Source: Chitinophagaceae bacterium 26-R-25
GTDB taxonomy: Bacteria; Bacteroidota; Bacteroidia; Chitinophagales; Chitinophagaceae
DNA: 64,000 nucleotides
Assembly: GCA_029906195.1 (NCBI GenBank)
Contig: JARWSJ010000002.1
Coordinates: 310,001 to 374,000 of the forward strand
Direction: 5' to 3'
In this document: positions 16,956 to 26,531 of the stretch, one piece after another
Position numbering within the stretch: position 1 is the first letter of the stretch
How the letters are laid out: every line of letters begins with the position of its first letter
Notes under the pieces: model-generated
Seen by the model: only the letters and a program-made list of their open reading frames with translations
Database searches by the model: none
Told to the model about the DNA's origin: nothing
Position numbers and translations under genes: made by a program

Positions 16956-18407
16956 ATGGTACAAGGTAAAGACAAGTATGAAGTGGTTATTGGATTGGAA
17001 GTGCACGCACAGTTGCTTACAAAAAGTAAACTTTTCAGTGGCGACAGTGCTACGTTTGGCGGTGAAGCAAATACGCATATAAGTCCAATCACGCTGGCCT
17101 ATCCCGGCACATTGCCTAAATTAAACAAAGAAGCAGTAGAGCTGGCTATCAGATTGGGTTTGGCTTGCGGTTGCGAAATTGAGCGAATCAACTATTTTGC
17201 CCGCAAAAACTATTTTTATCCCGATCTTCCCAAAGGCTATCAAATATCACAGCACACAACGCCCATTTGCAAAGGCGGTTTTGTAACTATCCGCACCGGC
17301 GACGGTAAACGCGACGTGGTGCTGAATCGTATTCACCTGGAAGAAGATGCAGGAAAAAGCATTCACGACGTGGATGACAAAAACACTTGCGTGGACTACA
17401 ACCGCGCCGGCGTGCCACTGGTGGAAATTGTAACAGAGCCAGACCTTCACAGCAGCGAAGAGGCTTACGCTTACATCACCGAACTGCGCAAGCTGGTTCG
17501 CTATCTTCATGTGTGCGATGGCAACATGGAAGAAGGTAGTTTGCGTTGCGATGCCAATATTTCCATCCGCCTGAAAGGGGAAACAAAACTCGGAACCAAG
17601 GTAGAGGTGAAAAACCTGAATAGCATCCGAAATGTAAAAAAAGCGATTGATTACGAAGTGGACAGAATGGTGGAACTGGTAGAAAAAGGCGAGTCGATCC
17701 TGCAGGAAACACGCAGTTTTGATGCGACAAACGATACCACGTTTTCTTTGCGCTCAAAGGAAGAGGCGAACGATTACCGCTATTTCCCTGATCCCGATCT
17801 GCCGCCATTTATAGTAAGTGAAACACAACTGCAAAAAATAAAAGATGCAATGCCGGCATTGCCGGAGCAACTGGTGAACAAATACATGGAGCAGCTGAAC
17901 CTGCCGGAGTATGACGCCCGTGTAATTTGCGACGACGGCGGAACCATTCACTATTTTGAGAAACTCATAAAACATGGGAGCCACGCAAAACCGGCTGCAA
18001 ACTGGTTACTTGGGCCCGTTAAATCTTTCCTCAACGATCACAACGTATCTATAGAGGATTTCTCTTTAAAACCTGAAAAGCTGGCTGACATTATTGAACT
18101 GGTGGAAAGCGGTAAAGTAAATTTTTCCATTGCTGCACACAGAATTTTCCCGGCACTGGTGAAGGATGGCACTAAAACTGCGCTTGAAACTGCCACTGAA
18201 ATGAACCTGTTACAGGAATCCGACACCGACAGCATCGCAACATGGGTAGATGAAGTGCTGGCCAAAATGCCGGATAAAGTGGCAGAATACAAAAAAGGAA
18301 AGAAAGGCTTGATCGGTTTGTTTATGGGTGAAGTGAAAAAAGTGTCAAAAGGCAAAGCTGATCCTAAAGTCACTACTCAATTGCTGACAGAAAAACTTAG
18401 TCAATAA
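16956..18407 (+). CDS. gatB: Asp/Glu-tRNA(Asn/Gln) amidotransferase subunit B
   Basis: A 483-residue kinase subunit of the GatCAB complex, which converts Glu-tRNA-Gln (and Asp-tRNA-Asn) to the amidated forms in the cytoplasm. The family landmarks are clear: VIGLEVHAQL near the start, YPDLPKGYQISQ, the phosphate-handling region EEDAGKSIHD, DYNRAGVPLVEIVTEPD and YRYFPDPDLPP. The C-terminal helical and YqeY-like tail that binds the tRNA is complete. gatA and gatC are not in this window. It is followed after 16 bases by the thioredoxin-fold lipoprotein gene. Confidence 0.96.
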   Translation: MVQGKDKYEVVIGLEVHAQLLTKSKLFSGDSATFGGEANTHISPITLAYPGTLPKLNKEAVELAIRLGLACGCEIERINYFARKNYFYPDLPKGYQISQHTTPICKGGFVTIRTGDGKRDVVLNRIHLEEDAGKSIHDVDDKNTCVDYNRAGVPLVEIVTEPDLHSSEEAYAYITELRKLVRYLHVCDGNMEEGSLRCDANISIRLKGETKLGTKVEVKNLNSIRNVKKAIDYEVDRMVELVEKGESILQETRSFDATNDTTFSLRSKEEANDYRYFPDPDLPPFIVSETQLQKIKDAMPALPEQLVNKYMEQLNLPEYDARVICDDGGTIHYFEKLIKHGSHAKPAANWLLGPVKSFLNDHNVSIEDFSLKPEKLADIIELVESGKVNFSIAAHRIFPALVKDGTKTALETATEMNLLQESDTDSIATWVDEVLAKMPDKVAEYKKGKKGLIGLFMGEVKKVSKGKADPKVTTQLLTEKLSQ

Positions 18408-18423
18408 TTTTCAACGATAATAG

Positions 18424-19641
18424 ATGCAATATTTAAGAAAAACATTACTGGCAATCACTTCTGTGTTATTGCTTTTTACAACGGCTTGCAACTCTAAAAA
18501 AGATGGTGCTTTCAAAGTAATCGTACACTACAAAAACGCTGACAAATTAATGTACTTGCCCAACTCTGGCGATTCTGCTAAAGTGGTAAGTGTCGTGAAA
18601 GTGTTTTTTGAAGAAATACCTTTTGGCGAAGATCAAAATCCGATATTGCTGGATACCGGTGTGTTGAAAGCAAACGACGGAACGCTTACCCTGAAAGGAA
18701 ATGGTGCGCAGGAAAATATCTACCAGTTGTCCGTAGAAAACGGTCCTATTGTAGCGTTGATCAACGATGGAAAAGAAATTACTGTCGACATTGATTTTGC
18801 TAAGCACAAAGATTACTACACAATAAGCGGTTCTGAAGCAAGCACTCAACTGAAAGATTACCTGTACACATACAGCGATAAAATTTACAGTGCCAATGTA
18901 GCATTCAAAGCAATGGATAGCCTTAAGAAAAGCGGCGCTTCCGATAGCCTTATTATTCTTGCTACAGAAAAAAAGAATGGGGAGTTGGACAAATTGAACA
19001 GCTTTATCAATGGTACATTAACAAGCAACAGTTCTCATCCCGCAATCAATCTTTTCATACTTGGGTTTTCTTCACGCTCTTTCCAAAAGGAGATGTTTGA
19101 AAACGCATTGAATGAAAGCGTGAAAAAATTTCCTGATTATAAGCCGTTGACGCAGTTAAAAACAAACTACGACAACCAGGTTAAAATGGCACAGCAACAA
19201 CAGGAGGAAGCTCCCAAACTTATGTGGGTGGGTAAACAAGCACCTGCATTGACATTGCCTGATGTGAATGGTAAGAATGTTTCCATTGCAGATTTTAAAG
19301 GCAAGTATTTACTGGTAGATTTCTGGGCGAGCTGGTGTGGCCCGTGCAGAGGTGAAAATCCCAATGTAGTAGCAGCTTTCAACAAGTACAAGAGTAAAAA
19401 TTTTGCCATTCTTGGAGTGTCTTTGGACAAAGAAAAAGAGCCATGGCAAAAAGCAATAGCGGCAGACAAACTGGCCTGGACGCATGTGAGTGATCTGCAA
19501 TACTGGAATAGCTCTGCTGTAAAAACTTTTGGTTTTGAAGGCATTCCCTACAATGTATTAATTGATCCACAAGGAAAAATTATCGCAGAATCTTTGAGAG
19601 GCGATGATCTTGATAAGAAACTCGCCGAGGTACTAAAATAA
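18424..19641 (+). CDS. TlpA/ResA-like thioredoxin-fold lipoprotein
   Basis: A 405-residue exported protein with a lipobox ending at C22 (LLFTTAC). Residues about 25-140 match the DUF4369 type of N-terminal domain common in Bacteroidota thioredoxins (YKN-DKLMYL, LDTGVLKANDGTLTLKG). The C-terminal domain (about 265-405) is the AhpC/TSA/thioredoxin fold with the redox pair C305-GP-C308 in WASWCGPC and a cis-Pro segment FEGIPYNVLIDPQG. It should reduce disulfides outside the cytoplasm, perhaps for cytochrome c maturation, though no such genes are adjacent. Confidence 0.9.
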   Translation: MQYLRKTLLAITSVLLLFTTACNSKKDGAFKVIVHYKNADKLMYLPNSGDSAKVVSVVKVFFEEIPFGEDQNPILLDTGVLKANDGTLTLKGNGAQENIYQLSVENGPIVALINDGKEITVDIDFAKHKDYYTISGSEASTQLKDYLYTYSDKIYSANVAFKAMDSLKKSGASDSLIILATEKKNGELDKLNSFINGTLTSNSSHPAINLFILGFSSRSFQKEMFENALNESVKKFPDYKPLTQLKTNYDNQVKMAQQQQEEAPKLMWVGKQAPALTLPDVNGKNVSIADFKGKYLLVDFWASWCGPCRGENPNVVAAFNKYKSKNFAILGVSLDKEKEPWQKAIAADKLAWTHVSDLQYWNSSAVKTFGFEGIPYNVLIDPQGKIIAESLRGDDLDKKLAEVLK

Positions 19642-19727
19642 GTAAAAAGTAAAAAGTCAAAATTCAAAAAACGGCCTCAAATAGTTAGAGATCTTTTTTT
19701 GACTTTTGACTTTTTAATTTTTAATTG
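19639..19727. repeat. Inverted repeat, AAAAGTCAAAATTC word family (copy 1)
   Basis: The left arm reads AAGTAAAAAGTAAAAAGTC with AAAATTCAAAA, and the right arm TTTTTTGACTTTTGACTTTT. It begins at the stop codon of the thioredoxin-fold gene. Other copies are at 40094 and 61661. Confidence 0.78.
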
Positions 19728-19769
19728 GGTTGTACCAAAATTTCTACAAACAGTAAAAATATAATTGCA

Positions 19770-19797
19770 AAGATGGTCGCTGAGGCCATCTTTTTTT
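19770..19797 (+). terminator. Intrinsic terminator upstream of treY
   Basis: AGATGGTC pairs with GGCCATCT around loop GCTGA and is followed by seven T residues. It lies 130 bases beyond the thioredoxin-fold gene and 75 before treY, so it either backs up the preceding palindrome or acts as an attenuator. Confidence 0.75.
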
Positions 19798-19870
19798 ATT
19801 TATAGTACAAAGCATATTCCCGGCGTAATATTTTAAGTGTTTTGGTTTTAAAAGAGAACTCAAAACTCAA

Positions 19871-22531
19871 ATGCTTCATCCTTCCTCCACATATCGCATA
19901 CAATTCAACAAGAATTTTACATTTAAAAATCTTGCGTCAATCATCGATTATCTCGACGAGCTGGGTATTTCAACCATTTATGCTTCGCCTATTTTTAAAG
20001 CGATGAATGGAAGCGATCATGGCTATGATGTAGTTGATCCAAACATTATAAATGATGAAATCGGAACACTTGAAGAGTTTCGGGCTTTGACGGAAACATT
20101 AAAGACGAAAGGTTTTTCGTGGATACAGGATATTGTGCCCAACCATATGTCGGTGTTTGACACTAACTACAGATTGTGGGATGTTTTGGAAAGGGGTCGA
20201 AGCTCCACTTACGGAAACTATTTCGATATCGATTGGGATCATCCTCAATTGAAAGACAGGATCATGTTGCCATTTCTGGAAGCCAGTTTGCAAAAGTGCA
20301 TAGAAGAAAAGAAAGTTGTATTGCGCTTTGGGGGGAATGGATTTGAAATATGTTACTATGACCATCATTATCCGGTAAAGGCCGATAGCTACGATTTGTT
20401 GCTTTCACAATGTGGCTTGGAGAAAAGAGCCTACCAAAAAGATTTGCAAGAATTGCTTGCAAACAAACATGCTGACTATAAAAGCTGGCAGAAAATAAAA
20501 AAGCAGTTCATCGAAAGGCTTTCTTGTGTTAAAGAAAAAATAGAAGGCGGTTTAAAACAAATCAACGAAAACAGTGACCTGCTCCTGCAACTTGCAAATG
20601 AGCAGTTTTACAAACTTGAATGGTACGAAGAGTCGGACAGAATAATGAACTTCCGACGTTTCTTTACCATCAGCAGTTTGATTTGTGTGCGCATTGAAGA
20701 TGAAATTGTTTTTAACGATTATCACCAGCTCATAAAACAAATGTACGATGAGGGATTGATCCAGGGGCTGCGGATCGATCACATCGACGGCTTAAAGGAC
20801 CCCGCCGGTTACATAAGACAATTAAGAAACTTACTTGGAAAGGATTGCTACATCATTGCTGAGAAAATTCTTGAAATAAAAGAACAACTTCCTGAATCCT
20901 TTGATTTGGAAGGAACAAGTGGCTACGAGTTTCTTTCTTACATCAACCAGGTATTGACTGATATGAAGGGGTCGGAAAAACTTGTGTCGTTTTACAACCA
21001 ACATGCACCGGATTTTCAAAATTATTATGACATCGTTTTTGACAGAAAATTTTCTTTCCTTGAAAAATATATGCGCGGCGAGTGGGACAATCTTATCCGT
21101 TTGCTCCTTTCGTTAAATATTATAGAAGACAGATCAATAAAGGAAGAGGAACTCCATCAGGCATTGGGAACCTTCATGGCAGCGTTTCCTGTATATCGTG
21201 TTTACATTGATCAGTTTCCGGTTGATGATATCAGCAGCGAAATGATAAACAAAGCATTTAAAGATGCCGGAAACAGGGCATCTCAATTGAAACCTGCATT
21301 CCATGCATTGAAAAAATTGTTTGATGATCGCGATGAAAAACAAAATGAACGTTTGCAATTCATTCAGCGGCTCATGCAATTTACTGGGCCGCTCGCGGCA
21401 AAAGGAGTCGAGGATACCACGTTCTATTTATACAATCCGTTGATCTCGCACAATGAAGTAGGTGATTTGCCTTGTGTGTTCGGTATTCCGGTGAACGGGT
21501 TTCATGAAAAAATGCAACAACGGCATCGGGTAAACCCTTTATCGCTTAACAGCACTTCCACACATGACACCAAACGTGGAGAAGATGCGCGTGTCAGAAT
21601 AAATGTTTTAAGCGAATTGGCAAACGAATGGACAACGCTTGTCTCTCACTGGAAACAAATCAATGCGTCGTTTAAGAAGCGTGTGAAAGAAGTGCAGGCG
21701 CCTGTTTTCAATGACGAGTATTTTTTATACCAAAGTATTGTCGGTGGCTTTCCCGAAGATCTAAATACAAGTGACGAAAGTAAAGATCGCTTGAAATGGT
21801 TCTACACAAAGGCTTTGCGCGAATCGAAATATTTCAGTACGCCATCCAAACCAGATGACGACTATGAAAAAGCATGCATGGCGTTTATCGATGCATTGTT
21901 TGATCCATCACATGCATTTTTGTCCAGCATTGTTCCGTTTGTTAGAAAAGTGAAATTGTATGCTGAAATATATAGTTTGTCGCAGGTGGTAATAAAATCA
22001 ACAGCGCCGGGCATTCCCGACTTTTACCAGGGCAGCGAACTTTGGGACCTTAGTTATGTTGACCCCGATAACAGGCGTCAGGTAAACTATGATTTGCGAA
22101 AAGCATTGATGAATGAATTGATACAAAACGAAAAACGATCTTTAGAAGACGTGCTTTGCTGGTCGCAGAATAAATTGCTTGTCGGCGGGCAAAAAATGTT
22201 TACTACCCGAACAATGCTGCAATTCCGCAAAGCAAACAACACACTGTTTATCGAGGGCGATTATATTCCACTCGAAGTAGAGGAAGGCAAGCGCAAAGTA
22301 ATTGCCTATGCAAGAAAGATGGACGATAAATGGGTGATAGTAGTTGTCCCGACGGGATTGGTTGCTGCACAGAAAACAGGATGGGAAGGGGTTAATATTC
22401 CGATGCCGAAAGATGCACCAAAACATTGGAGAAATATTTTTACAGGCGAACTTATTTCATCCAACGGGGAGTTAAAACTCGAAAAGGTTTTTAATCAGTT
22501 TCCTGTGGCGGTTCTCGAGAATTACCACTAA
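19871..22531 (+). CDS. treY: Maltooligosyl trehalose synthase
   Basis: An 886-residue GH13 enzyme that rearranges the reducing-end alpha-1,4 bond of maltodextrins to alpha-1,1, the first step of the TreY-TreZ route to trehalose. The TreY start is clear (STYRIQFN, YLDELGISTIYASPIF, GSDHGYDVVDP), as is VPNHM. The GH13 catalytic residues are visible: nucleophile D303 in GLRIDHIDG, acid/base E331 in IIAEKI, and D566 in STHDTKRGED. Late landmarks GIPDFYQGSE and DPDNRR are present. treZ is not in the window. The stop codon TAA, and the codon before it, lie in the first arm of a CACTAAG palindrome. Confidence 0.95.
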   Translation: MLHPSSTYRIQFNKNFTFKNLASIIDYLDELGISTIYASPIFKAMNGSDHGYDVVDPNIINDEIGTLEEFRALTETLKTKGFSWIQDIVPNHMSVFDTNYRLWDVLERGRSSTYGNYFDIDWDHPQLKDRIMLPFLEASLQKCIEEKKVVLRFGGNGFEICYYDHHYPVKADSYDLLLSQCGLEKRAYQKDLQELLANKHADYKSWQKIKKQFIERLSCVKEKIEGGLKQINENSDLLLQLANEQFYKLEWYEESDRIMNFRRFFTISSLICVRIEDEIVFNDYHQLIKQMYDEGLIQGLRIDHIDGLKDPAGYIRQLRNLLGKDCYIIAEKILEIKEQLPESFDLEGTSGYEFLSYINQVLTDMKGSEKLVSFYNQHAPDFQNYYDIVFDRKFSFLEKYMRGEWDNLIRLLLSLNIIEDRSIKEEELHQALGTFMAAFPVYRVYIDQFPVDDISSEMINKAFKDAGNRASQLKPAFHALKKLFDDRDEKQNERLQFIQRLMQFTGPLAAKGVEDTTFYLYNPLISHNEVGDLPCVFGIPVNGFHEKMQQRHRVNPLSLNSTSTHDTKRGEDARVRINVLSELANEWTTLVSHWKQINASFKKRVKEVQAPVFNDEYFLYQSIVGGFPEDLNTSDESKDRLKWFYTKALRESKYFSTPSKPDDDYEKACMAFIDALFDPSHAFLSSIVPFVRKVKLYAEIYSLSQVVIKSTAPGIPDFYQGSELWDLSYVDPDNRRQVNYDLRKALMNELIQNEKRSLEDVLCWSQNKLLVGGQKMFTTRTMLQFRKANNTLFIEGDYIPLEVEEGKRKVIAYARKMDDKWVIVVVPTGLVAAQKTGWEGVNIPMPKDAPKHWRNIFTGELISSNGELKLEKVFNQFPVAVLENYH

Positions 22532-22752
22532 GGCACTGAGGGTCTTTTTAACCACAGAGATAACAGAGATTTTTTCACGGAGGAAAGGAGAATGTACTTC
22601 GAAAATAAATAATAGCTCGAGAGCATAGAGGGGACATTGAAATTTACTAGAGCTCCTTTTCTCTGTGAAAAAAACTCCTTCCCTCTGTGGTAAAAAAAGA
22701 ACGCGAAGCATTCCTCCTTAGTGAAGCTTAGTGCCCTTAGTGACTTAGTGGT
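22523..22752. repeat. Nested inverted repeats: CACTAAG word outside, CACAGAG word inside
   Basis: The outer arms (CCACTAAGGCACTGAGG near 22523; CTTAGTGACTTAGTGGT ending at 22752) enclose an inner pair (about 22550-22590, CCACAGAGATAACAGAG; about 22650-22692, CTCTGTGAAAAAAACTCC then CCCTCTGTGG). Two vocabularies are therefore nested concentrically between treY and the phytase-like gene. Confidence 0.85.
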
Positions 22753-22784
22753 AAACAACGTATTTTGCACATAAAATAAGTTCG

Positions 22785-23897
22785 ATGAAGTTTATTGCCG
22801 TCGCGTTATCTTTTTTGGTTGTAGGAAACATCAACGCCCAAACCATAAAAAAACTCACTTTCCTCAACGAGTTTGACATCCCTTATAACTTTCAGTTTCA
22901 AAATACCACCGTCGGTGGTTTGTCCGGGATAGACTACGATCCGAAGGCAAATGAATATTATCTCATCTGCGACGATAGGGCCGTTATAAATCCCATAAGA
23001 TTTTACACAGCAAAAATTAATTTGAAAGCAGATAAAATTGACACTGCTTTTTTTATCGGCCAAAAAGAATTACGTCAATCCAACGGCGCACTTTACCCAT
23101 CTTTAAGCACTGATCCCGCGCACGCTCCCGACCCGGAGGCCATCCGTTTTAACAGCACAAAAAAATATTTTGTCTGGACATCTGAGGGTGACAGGATCAT
23201 CAAAGACGACAATGCTATTTTGCAGGATCCGGCAATCATTATAACGGATAACAACGGAAAAGACATTGGCCATTTTCCATTGCCAGCTCAGTTTCTTATG
23301 AAGAAAGAAGAGAAAGGGCCAAGGCAAAACGGTGTTTTTGAAGGTGGATGTTTTGCCGACAACAACAAAACAATGTACGTAACTACCGAAGCGCCTTTGT
23401 ACCAGGATGGGCCGGCCGCCGGCTTAAAAGACACGACGGCTTACGTTCGCATTTTGAAATATGATGTAGAAAAGAAAAAGTTATTGGCGCAGTATGCTTA
23501 CAGGCTGGCGCCCATTGCGCACGCACCTATGCCGGCAGATGGCTTTAAAGTAAACGGCATCGTTGATATTTTGTCAATTGGTGGGGATGAATTTTTAATT
23601 ACCGAAAGATCCTTTTCAACAGGCGTGAAAAACTGCACCATCAAAGTTTTCAAATGCAATTTCAAAACTGCGCAGGATGTGTCTAATATTCAATCGCTGA
23701 AAGCAAACAAACCAAAAGTGCTGGCAAAAAAGCAGTTGTTGCTAAACATGGATTCGTTGAATAGATATATTGACAATGTGGAAGGTGCAACCTTCGGTCC
23801 CCGTTTATCAAACGGCAAGCGCAGCATGATCTTCGTTTCCGATAATGATTTTTTACAGGGGCGGAAGACGCAGTTTTTGTTGTTCCAGATTGATTAG
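22785..23897 (+). CDS. Secreted esterase-like protein of the phytase family
   Basis: A 370-residue protein with a signal peptide ending NINAQ. It fits the 'esterase-like activity of phytase' family, a beta-propeller fold: GGLSGIDYDPKANEYYLICD near residues 44-63, PDPEAIRF near 117, and a C-terminal NVEGATFGPRLSNGKRSMIF with VSDNDF. Family members are annotated as phosphatases or esterases on weak biochemical evidence, so the substrate is open. It is bracketed by two palindromes and looks like a single-gene unit. Confidence 0.8.
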   Translation: MKFIAVALSFLVVGNINAQTIKKLTFLNEFDIPYNFQFQNTTVGGLSGIDYDPKANEYYLICDDRAVINPIRFYTAKINLKADKIDTAFFIGQKELRQSNGALYPSLSTDPAHAPDPEAIRFNSTKKYFVWTSEGDRIIKDDNAILQDPAIIITDNNGKDIGHFPLPAQFLMKKEEKGPRQNGVFEGGCFADNNKTMYVTTEAPLYQDGPAAGLKDTTAYVRILKYDVEKKKLLAQYAYRLAPIAHAPMPADGFKVNGIVDILSIGGDEFLITERSFSTGVKNCTIKVFKCNFKTAQDVSNIQSLKANKPKVLAKKQLLLNMDSLNRYIDNVEGATFGPRLSNGKRSMIFVSDNDFLQGRKTQFLLFQID

Positions 23898-23928
23898 TTT
23901 CGGCCCACAGCGTGCACTTGATTTTTTA

Positions 23929-24128
23929 ACCACTGAGGAAAAGAGCTTTTTTCTCAGTGGAAAGGAGGGAAGCTGTGAAAAAAATAGTTTTACGTCGGCG
24001 ACGAGAAGACGAGTGTTGACGTAACGGCGGGCACAATTCTCCTTTGCTTTCCTATTTTGTGATTCGCTAGAGTTTCGGTGTCAATCCTCCTTTCCTCTGT
24101 GAAAAAAACTCTGTTAACTCTGTGGTTA
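23929..24128. repeat. Inverted repeat, CACAGAG word family
   Basis: The left arm reads AACCACTGAGGAAAAGAG and the right arm TCCTCTGTGAAAAAAACTC then CTCTGTGGTT. The same words make the inner arms of the nested element at 22523. It fills the gap before deoC; the open frame running upstream of deoC (from 24122) is partly this repeat. Confidence 0.8.
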
Positions 24129-24196
24129 AAAAAAAAGCAGCACCCTTACGAAGCAGTCCAAAATCACTAACTTCGGCCCATAATTTTCTAACACAT

Positions 24197-24871
24197 ATGA
24201 ATATAGCAGGATATATAGATCACACGATATTAAAGCCAACCACCACATTGGCGGAAGTAGAGAAGTTGTGCGGCGAGGCCGTTAAATATGGCTTTGCAGC
24301 CGTTTGTGTACCGCCTTCATTTGTAAAACGCGCAGACGCCATTCTGGACCCGACAGATGTAAAAGTGGCAACTGTAGTAGGTTTTCCTTTTGGTTATTCC
24401 GCAACTGAGGCGAAACTTGCAGAAACTGTGTTGGCTCTTGTAGACGGCGCGGACGAAATAGACGTCGTGATCAACCTCATCGCTTTACGCATGAATGACT
24501 GGGATTTCCTGGTAAAAGAAGTGAAACTGCTGGCGGAAGTGATCCACAATAAAGGCAAAGTTTTCAAGCTGATTGTGGAAAGTGGCATCCTTTCTGATAA
24601 TGAAATAATAGAATGTTGTGAAAAGCTGGGCGGCGCGGGTATCGACTTTATGAAAACTTCTACGGGCTATGCGGAAAAAGGTGCAACAGTGGAAGCCGTG
24701 CAACTTATGCGCAAGCATTTACCATCAAATATCAAGATCAAAGCATCCGGTGGTATCAGGGATTTCGAATTTGCGAAAAAACTGGTGGATGCGGGTGCCG
24801 ACCGATTGGGATGCAGTGCCAGCGTAGCCATTGCAACAGGTGATCCTTCATTCGATACAAAAGGATATTAA
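24197..24871 (+). CDS. deoC: Deoxyribose-phosphate aldolase
   Basis: A 224-residue class I aldolase that splits 2-deoxyribose 5-phosphate to glyceraldehyde 3-phosphate and acetaldehyde in deoxynucleoside breakdown. It begins at the ATG of MNIAGYIDHTILKP, the usual family start; 25 residues upstream in frame come from the repeat. The Schiff-base lysine is K153 in DFMKTSTGY, and the proton-relay lysine is K182 in IKASGGIR. Length is typical. A SPOR-domain gene follows 18 bases later. Confidence 0.95.
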   Translation: MNIAGYIDHTILKPTTTLAEVEKLCGEAVKYGFAAVCVPPSFVKRADAILDPTDVKVATVVGFPFGYSATEAKLAETVLALVDGADEIDVVINLIALRMNDWDFLVKEVKLLAEVIHNKGKVFKLIVESGILSDNEIIECCEKLGGAGIDFMKTSTGYAEKGATVEAVQLMRKHLPSNIKIKASGGIRDFEFAKKLVDAGADRLGCSASVAIATGDPSFDTKGY

Positions 24872-24889
24872 CAGAAAAAAAATAAAACT

Positions 24890-25312
24890 ATGAAACTCGC
24901 ATTTGTGATGTTCATGATCTGTACAGTGTTTTATGCAAACGCGCAAAACACGACCAGTGTAGCAGTAAAGAAAGATCCTCGCATTGATATGCTTATAAAA
25001 AAGCAAATGCAGATCAACGAAGCCACCACTCGCGCTTCCAGAAGTTCTGCGCAAGGTTTCAGAATACAGGTGATCAACACAAGCGACAGAAACAAAGCGA
25101 TTGCCGTTAAAACCAAAGTATACGAGCTCTATCCTGATCTTAAGGCATACCTCCTGTACCAGGCGCCTTATTTTCGCCTGCGTGTAGGCAATTTTAAAAC
25201 ACAGGACGAAGCAATGGCCTATCAGAAAAAACTGGCAAAGCAATTTGACAACACCATTGTCGTTAGAGATATTATCGAAGTCAAGCCAGATACGCTGGAT
25301 GATTCGAACTAA
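24890..25312 (+). CDS. Secreted SPOR-domain protein
   Basis: A 140-residue protein with a signal peptide (MFMICTVFYANAQ) and a single SPOR domain from about residue 50 to 130 (GFRIQVINTSDRNKAIAVKT, YFRLRVGNFKTQDEAMAYQ). SPOR domains bind glycan strands stripped of peptides at division sites. With no other domain it probably localises to the septum or moderates wall enzymes. It sits between deoC and the amidohydrolase with short gaps on both sides. Confidence 0.88.
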   Translation: MKLAFVMFMICTVFYANAQNTTSVAVKKDPRIDMLIKKQMQINEATTRASRSSAQGFRIQVINTSDRNKAIAVKTKVYELYPDLKAYLLYQAPYFRLRVGNFKTQDEAMAYQKKLAKQFDNTIVVRDIIEVKPDTLDDSN

Positions 25313-25340
25313 TTGTTTCCCTATTACTCCTAAACATTCT

Positions 25341-26531
25341 ATGGATTTATCAGACAAAATAAAAAAACTGGCGGCGACATATGCAGACGAATTCATCGAC
25401 GTTCGCCATCATTTGCATGCCCATCCTGAACTGAGTTACAAAGAATTTGAAACATCAAAATTCGTTCAGAATAAATTAAAATCATTCGGCATTCCTTTCA
25501 CCATCATGGCAGAAACCGGCGTGGTGGGCATTATTGAAGGTAAAAATCCATCATCACGCGTGATTGCATTGCGTGCAGATATGGATGCATTGCCCATACA
25601 GGAAGAAAACGAAGTGGCCTACAAATCAACCAATGCAGGTGTAATGCATGCATGCGGTCATGATGTTCACACTACCATTTTACTTGGTGCAGCTAAAATA
25701 TTAAACGAGTTAAAGAACGAGTGGGAAGGCACGGTTAAGCTGATCTTCCAACCCGGTGAAGAAAAAAATCCCGGTGGCGCCAGCCTTATGATAAAGGCAG
25801 GTGTGCTGGAAGACCCTGTGCCGCAGGGCATATTCGGCTTGCATGTTCACCCCGGACTTGAAATAGGAAAAGTGAGTTTCCGAAGCGGAAAAGTAATGGC
25901 GAGTGCAGATGAACTGTACATGACCATTCGCAGCAAAGGTGGTCACGCCGCGGCTCCGCATTTAACAACAGATACCATTTTGGTGGCTTCGCACCTGGTA
26001 ACAAGCTTGCAGCAAATCATAAGCAGAAATAGAAATCCGCTGAATCCGTCGGTATTATCCATCACGTCGTTTCAAGGCGGCTATACTACCAACGTTATTC
26101 CAAGCGAAGTTAAACTGATGGGTACCTTTCGTGCGCTGGATGAAGAGTGGCGCTACAAGGCACATGACCTCATTCGCAAACTATCAACAGAGCTTGTACA
26201 CTCGATGGGTGCTGAACTGGATCTACTGATAGATGTGGGTTATCCAAACGTATATAACAACGAAGCGCTGAACAGTGTTGCAGTCGCACTTGCAGAACAA
26301 TTCTTAACGAAGGAAAAAGTAGAAGAGACTGAAGTGAGAATGGGCGCGGAAGATTTTGGCTACTACTCACAGGTGATCCCCGGGTGCTTTTATAGACTCG
26401 GCGTTATGAACGTGGAAAAAGGGATTACTTCCGGCGTACACACTCCAACATTCAACATCGATGAAAGTGCGATTGAAATAGGTATGGGAATGATGGCGTG
26501 GCTGGGAAGCGTAGCTACAATTAATAATTAA
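25341..26531 (+). CDS. M20-family amidohydrolase (N-acyl amino acid hydrolase type)
   Basis: A 396-residue dimetal amidohydrolase of the hippurate hydrolase/IAA-amino acid hydrolase group. Landmarks: RHHLHAHPELSYKEFET (22-38), RADMDALPI (78-86), metal-site CGHDVH (105-110), QPGEE (137-141) with the catalytic glutamate, and the C-terminal MGAEDFGYYSQVIPG. The start at 25341 is preferred because the upstream in-frame extension overlaps the SPOR gene. Substrate cannot be told from sequence. The last residues (TINN) and the stop are encoded by an AATTAATAATTAA run. Confidence 0.92.
   Translation: MDLSDKIKKLAATYADEFIDVRHHLHAHPELSYKEFETSKFVQNKLKSFGIPFTIMAETGVVGIIEGKNPSSRVIALRADMDALPIQEENEVAYKSTNAGVMHACGHDVHTTILLGAAKILNELKNEWEGTVKLIFQPGEEKNPGGASLMIKAGVLEDPVPQGIFGLHVHPGLEIGKVSFRSGKVMASADELYMTIRSKGGHAAAPHLTTDTILVASHLVTSLQQIISRNRNPLNPSVLSITSFQGGYTTNVIPSEVKLMGTFRALDEEWRYKAHDLIRKLSTELVHSMGAELDLLIDVGYPNVYNNEALNSVAVALAEQFLTKEKVEETEVRMGAEDFGYYSQVIPGCFYRLGVMNVEKGITSGVHTPTFNIDESAIEIGMGMMAWLGSVATINN

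Noticed and set aside
24122-24196. N-terminal extension of deoC
   Set aside because: The extra 25 residues derive from the CACAGAG repeat; the aldolase family starts at 24197.
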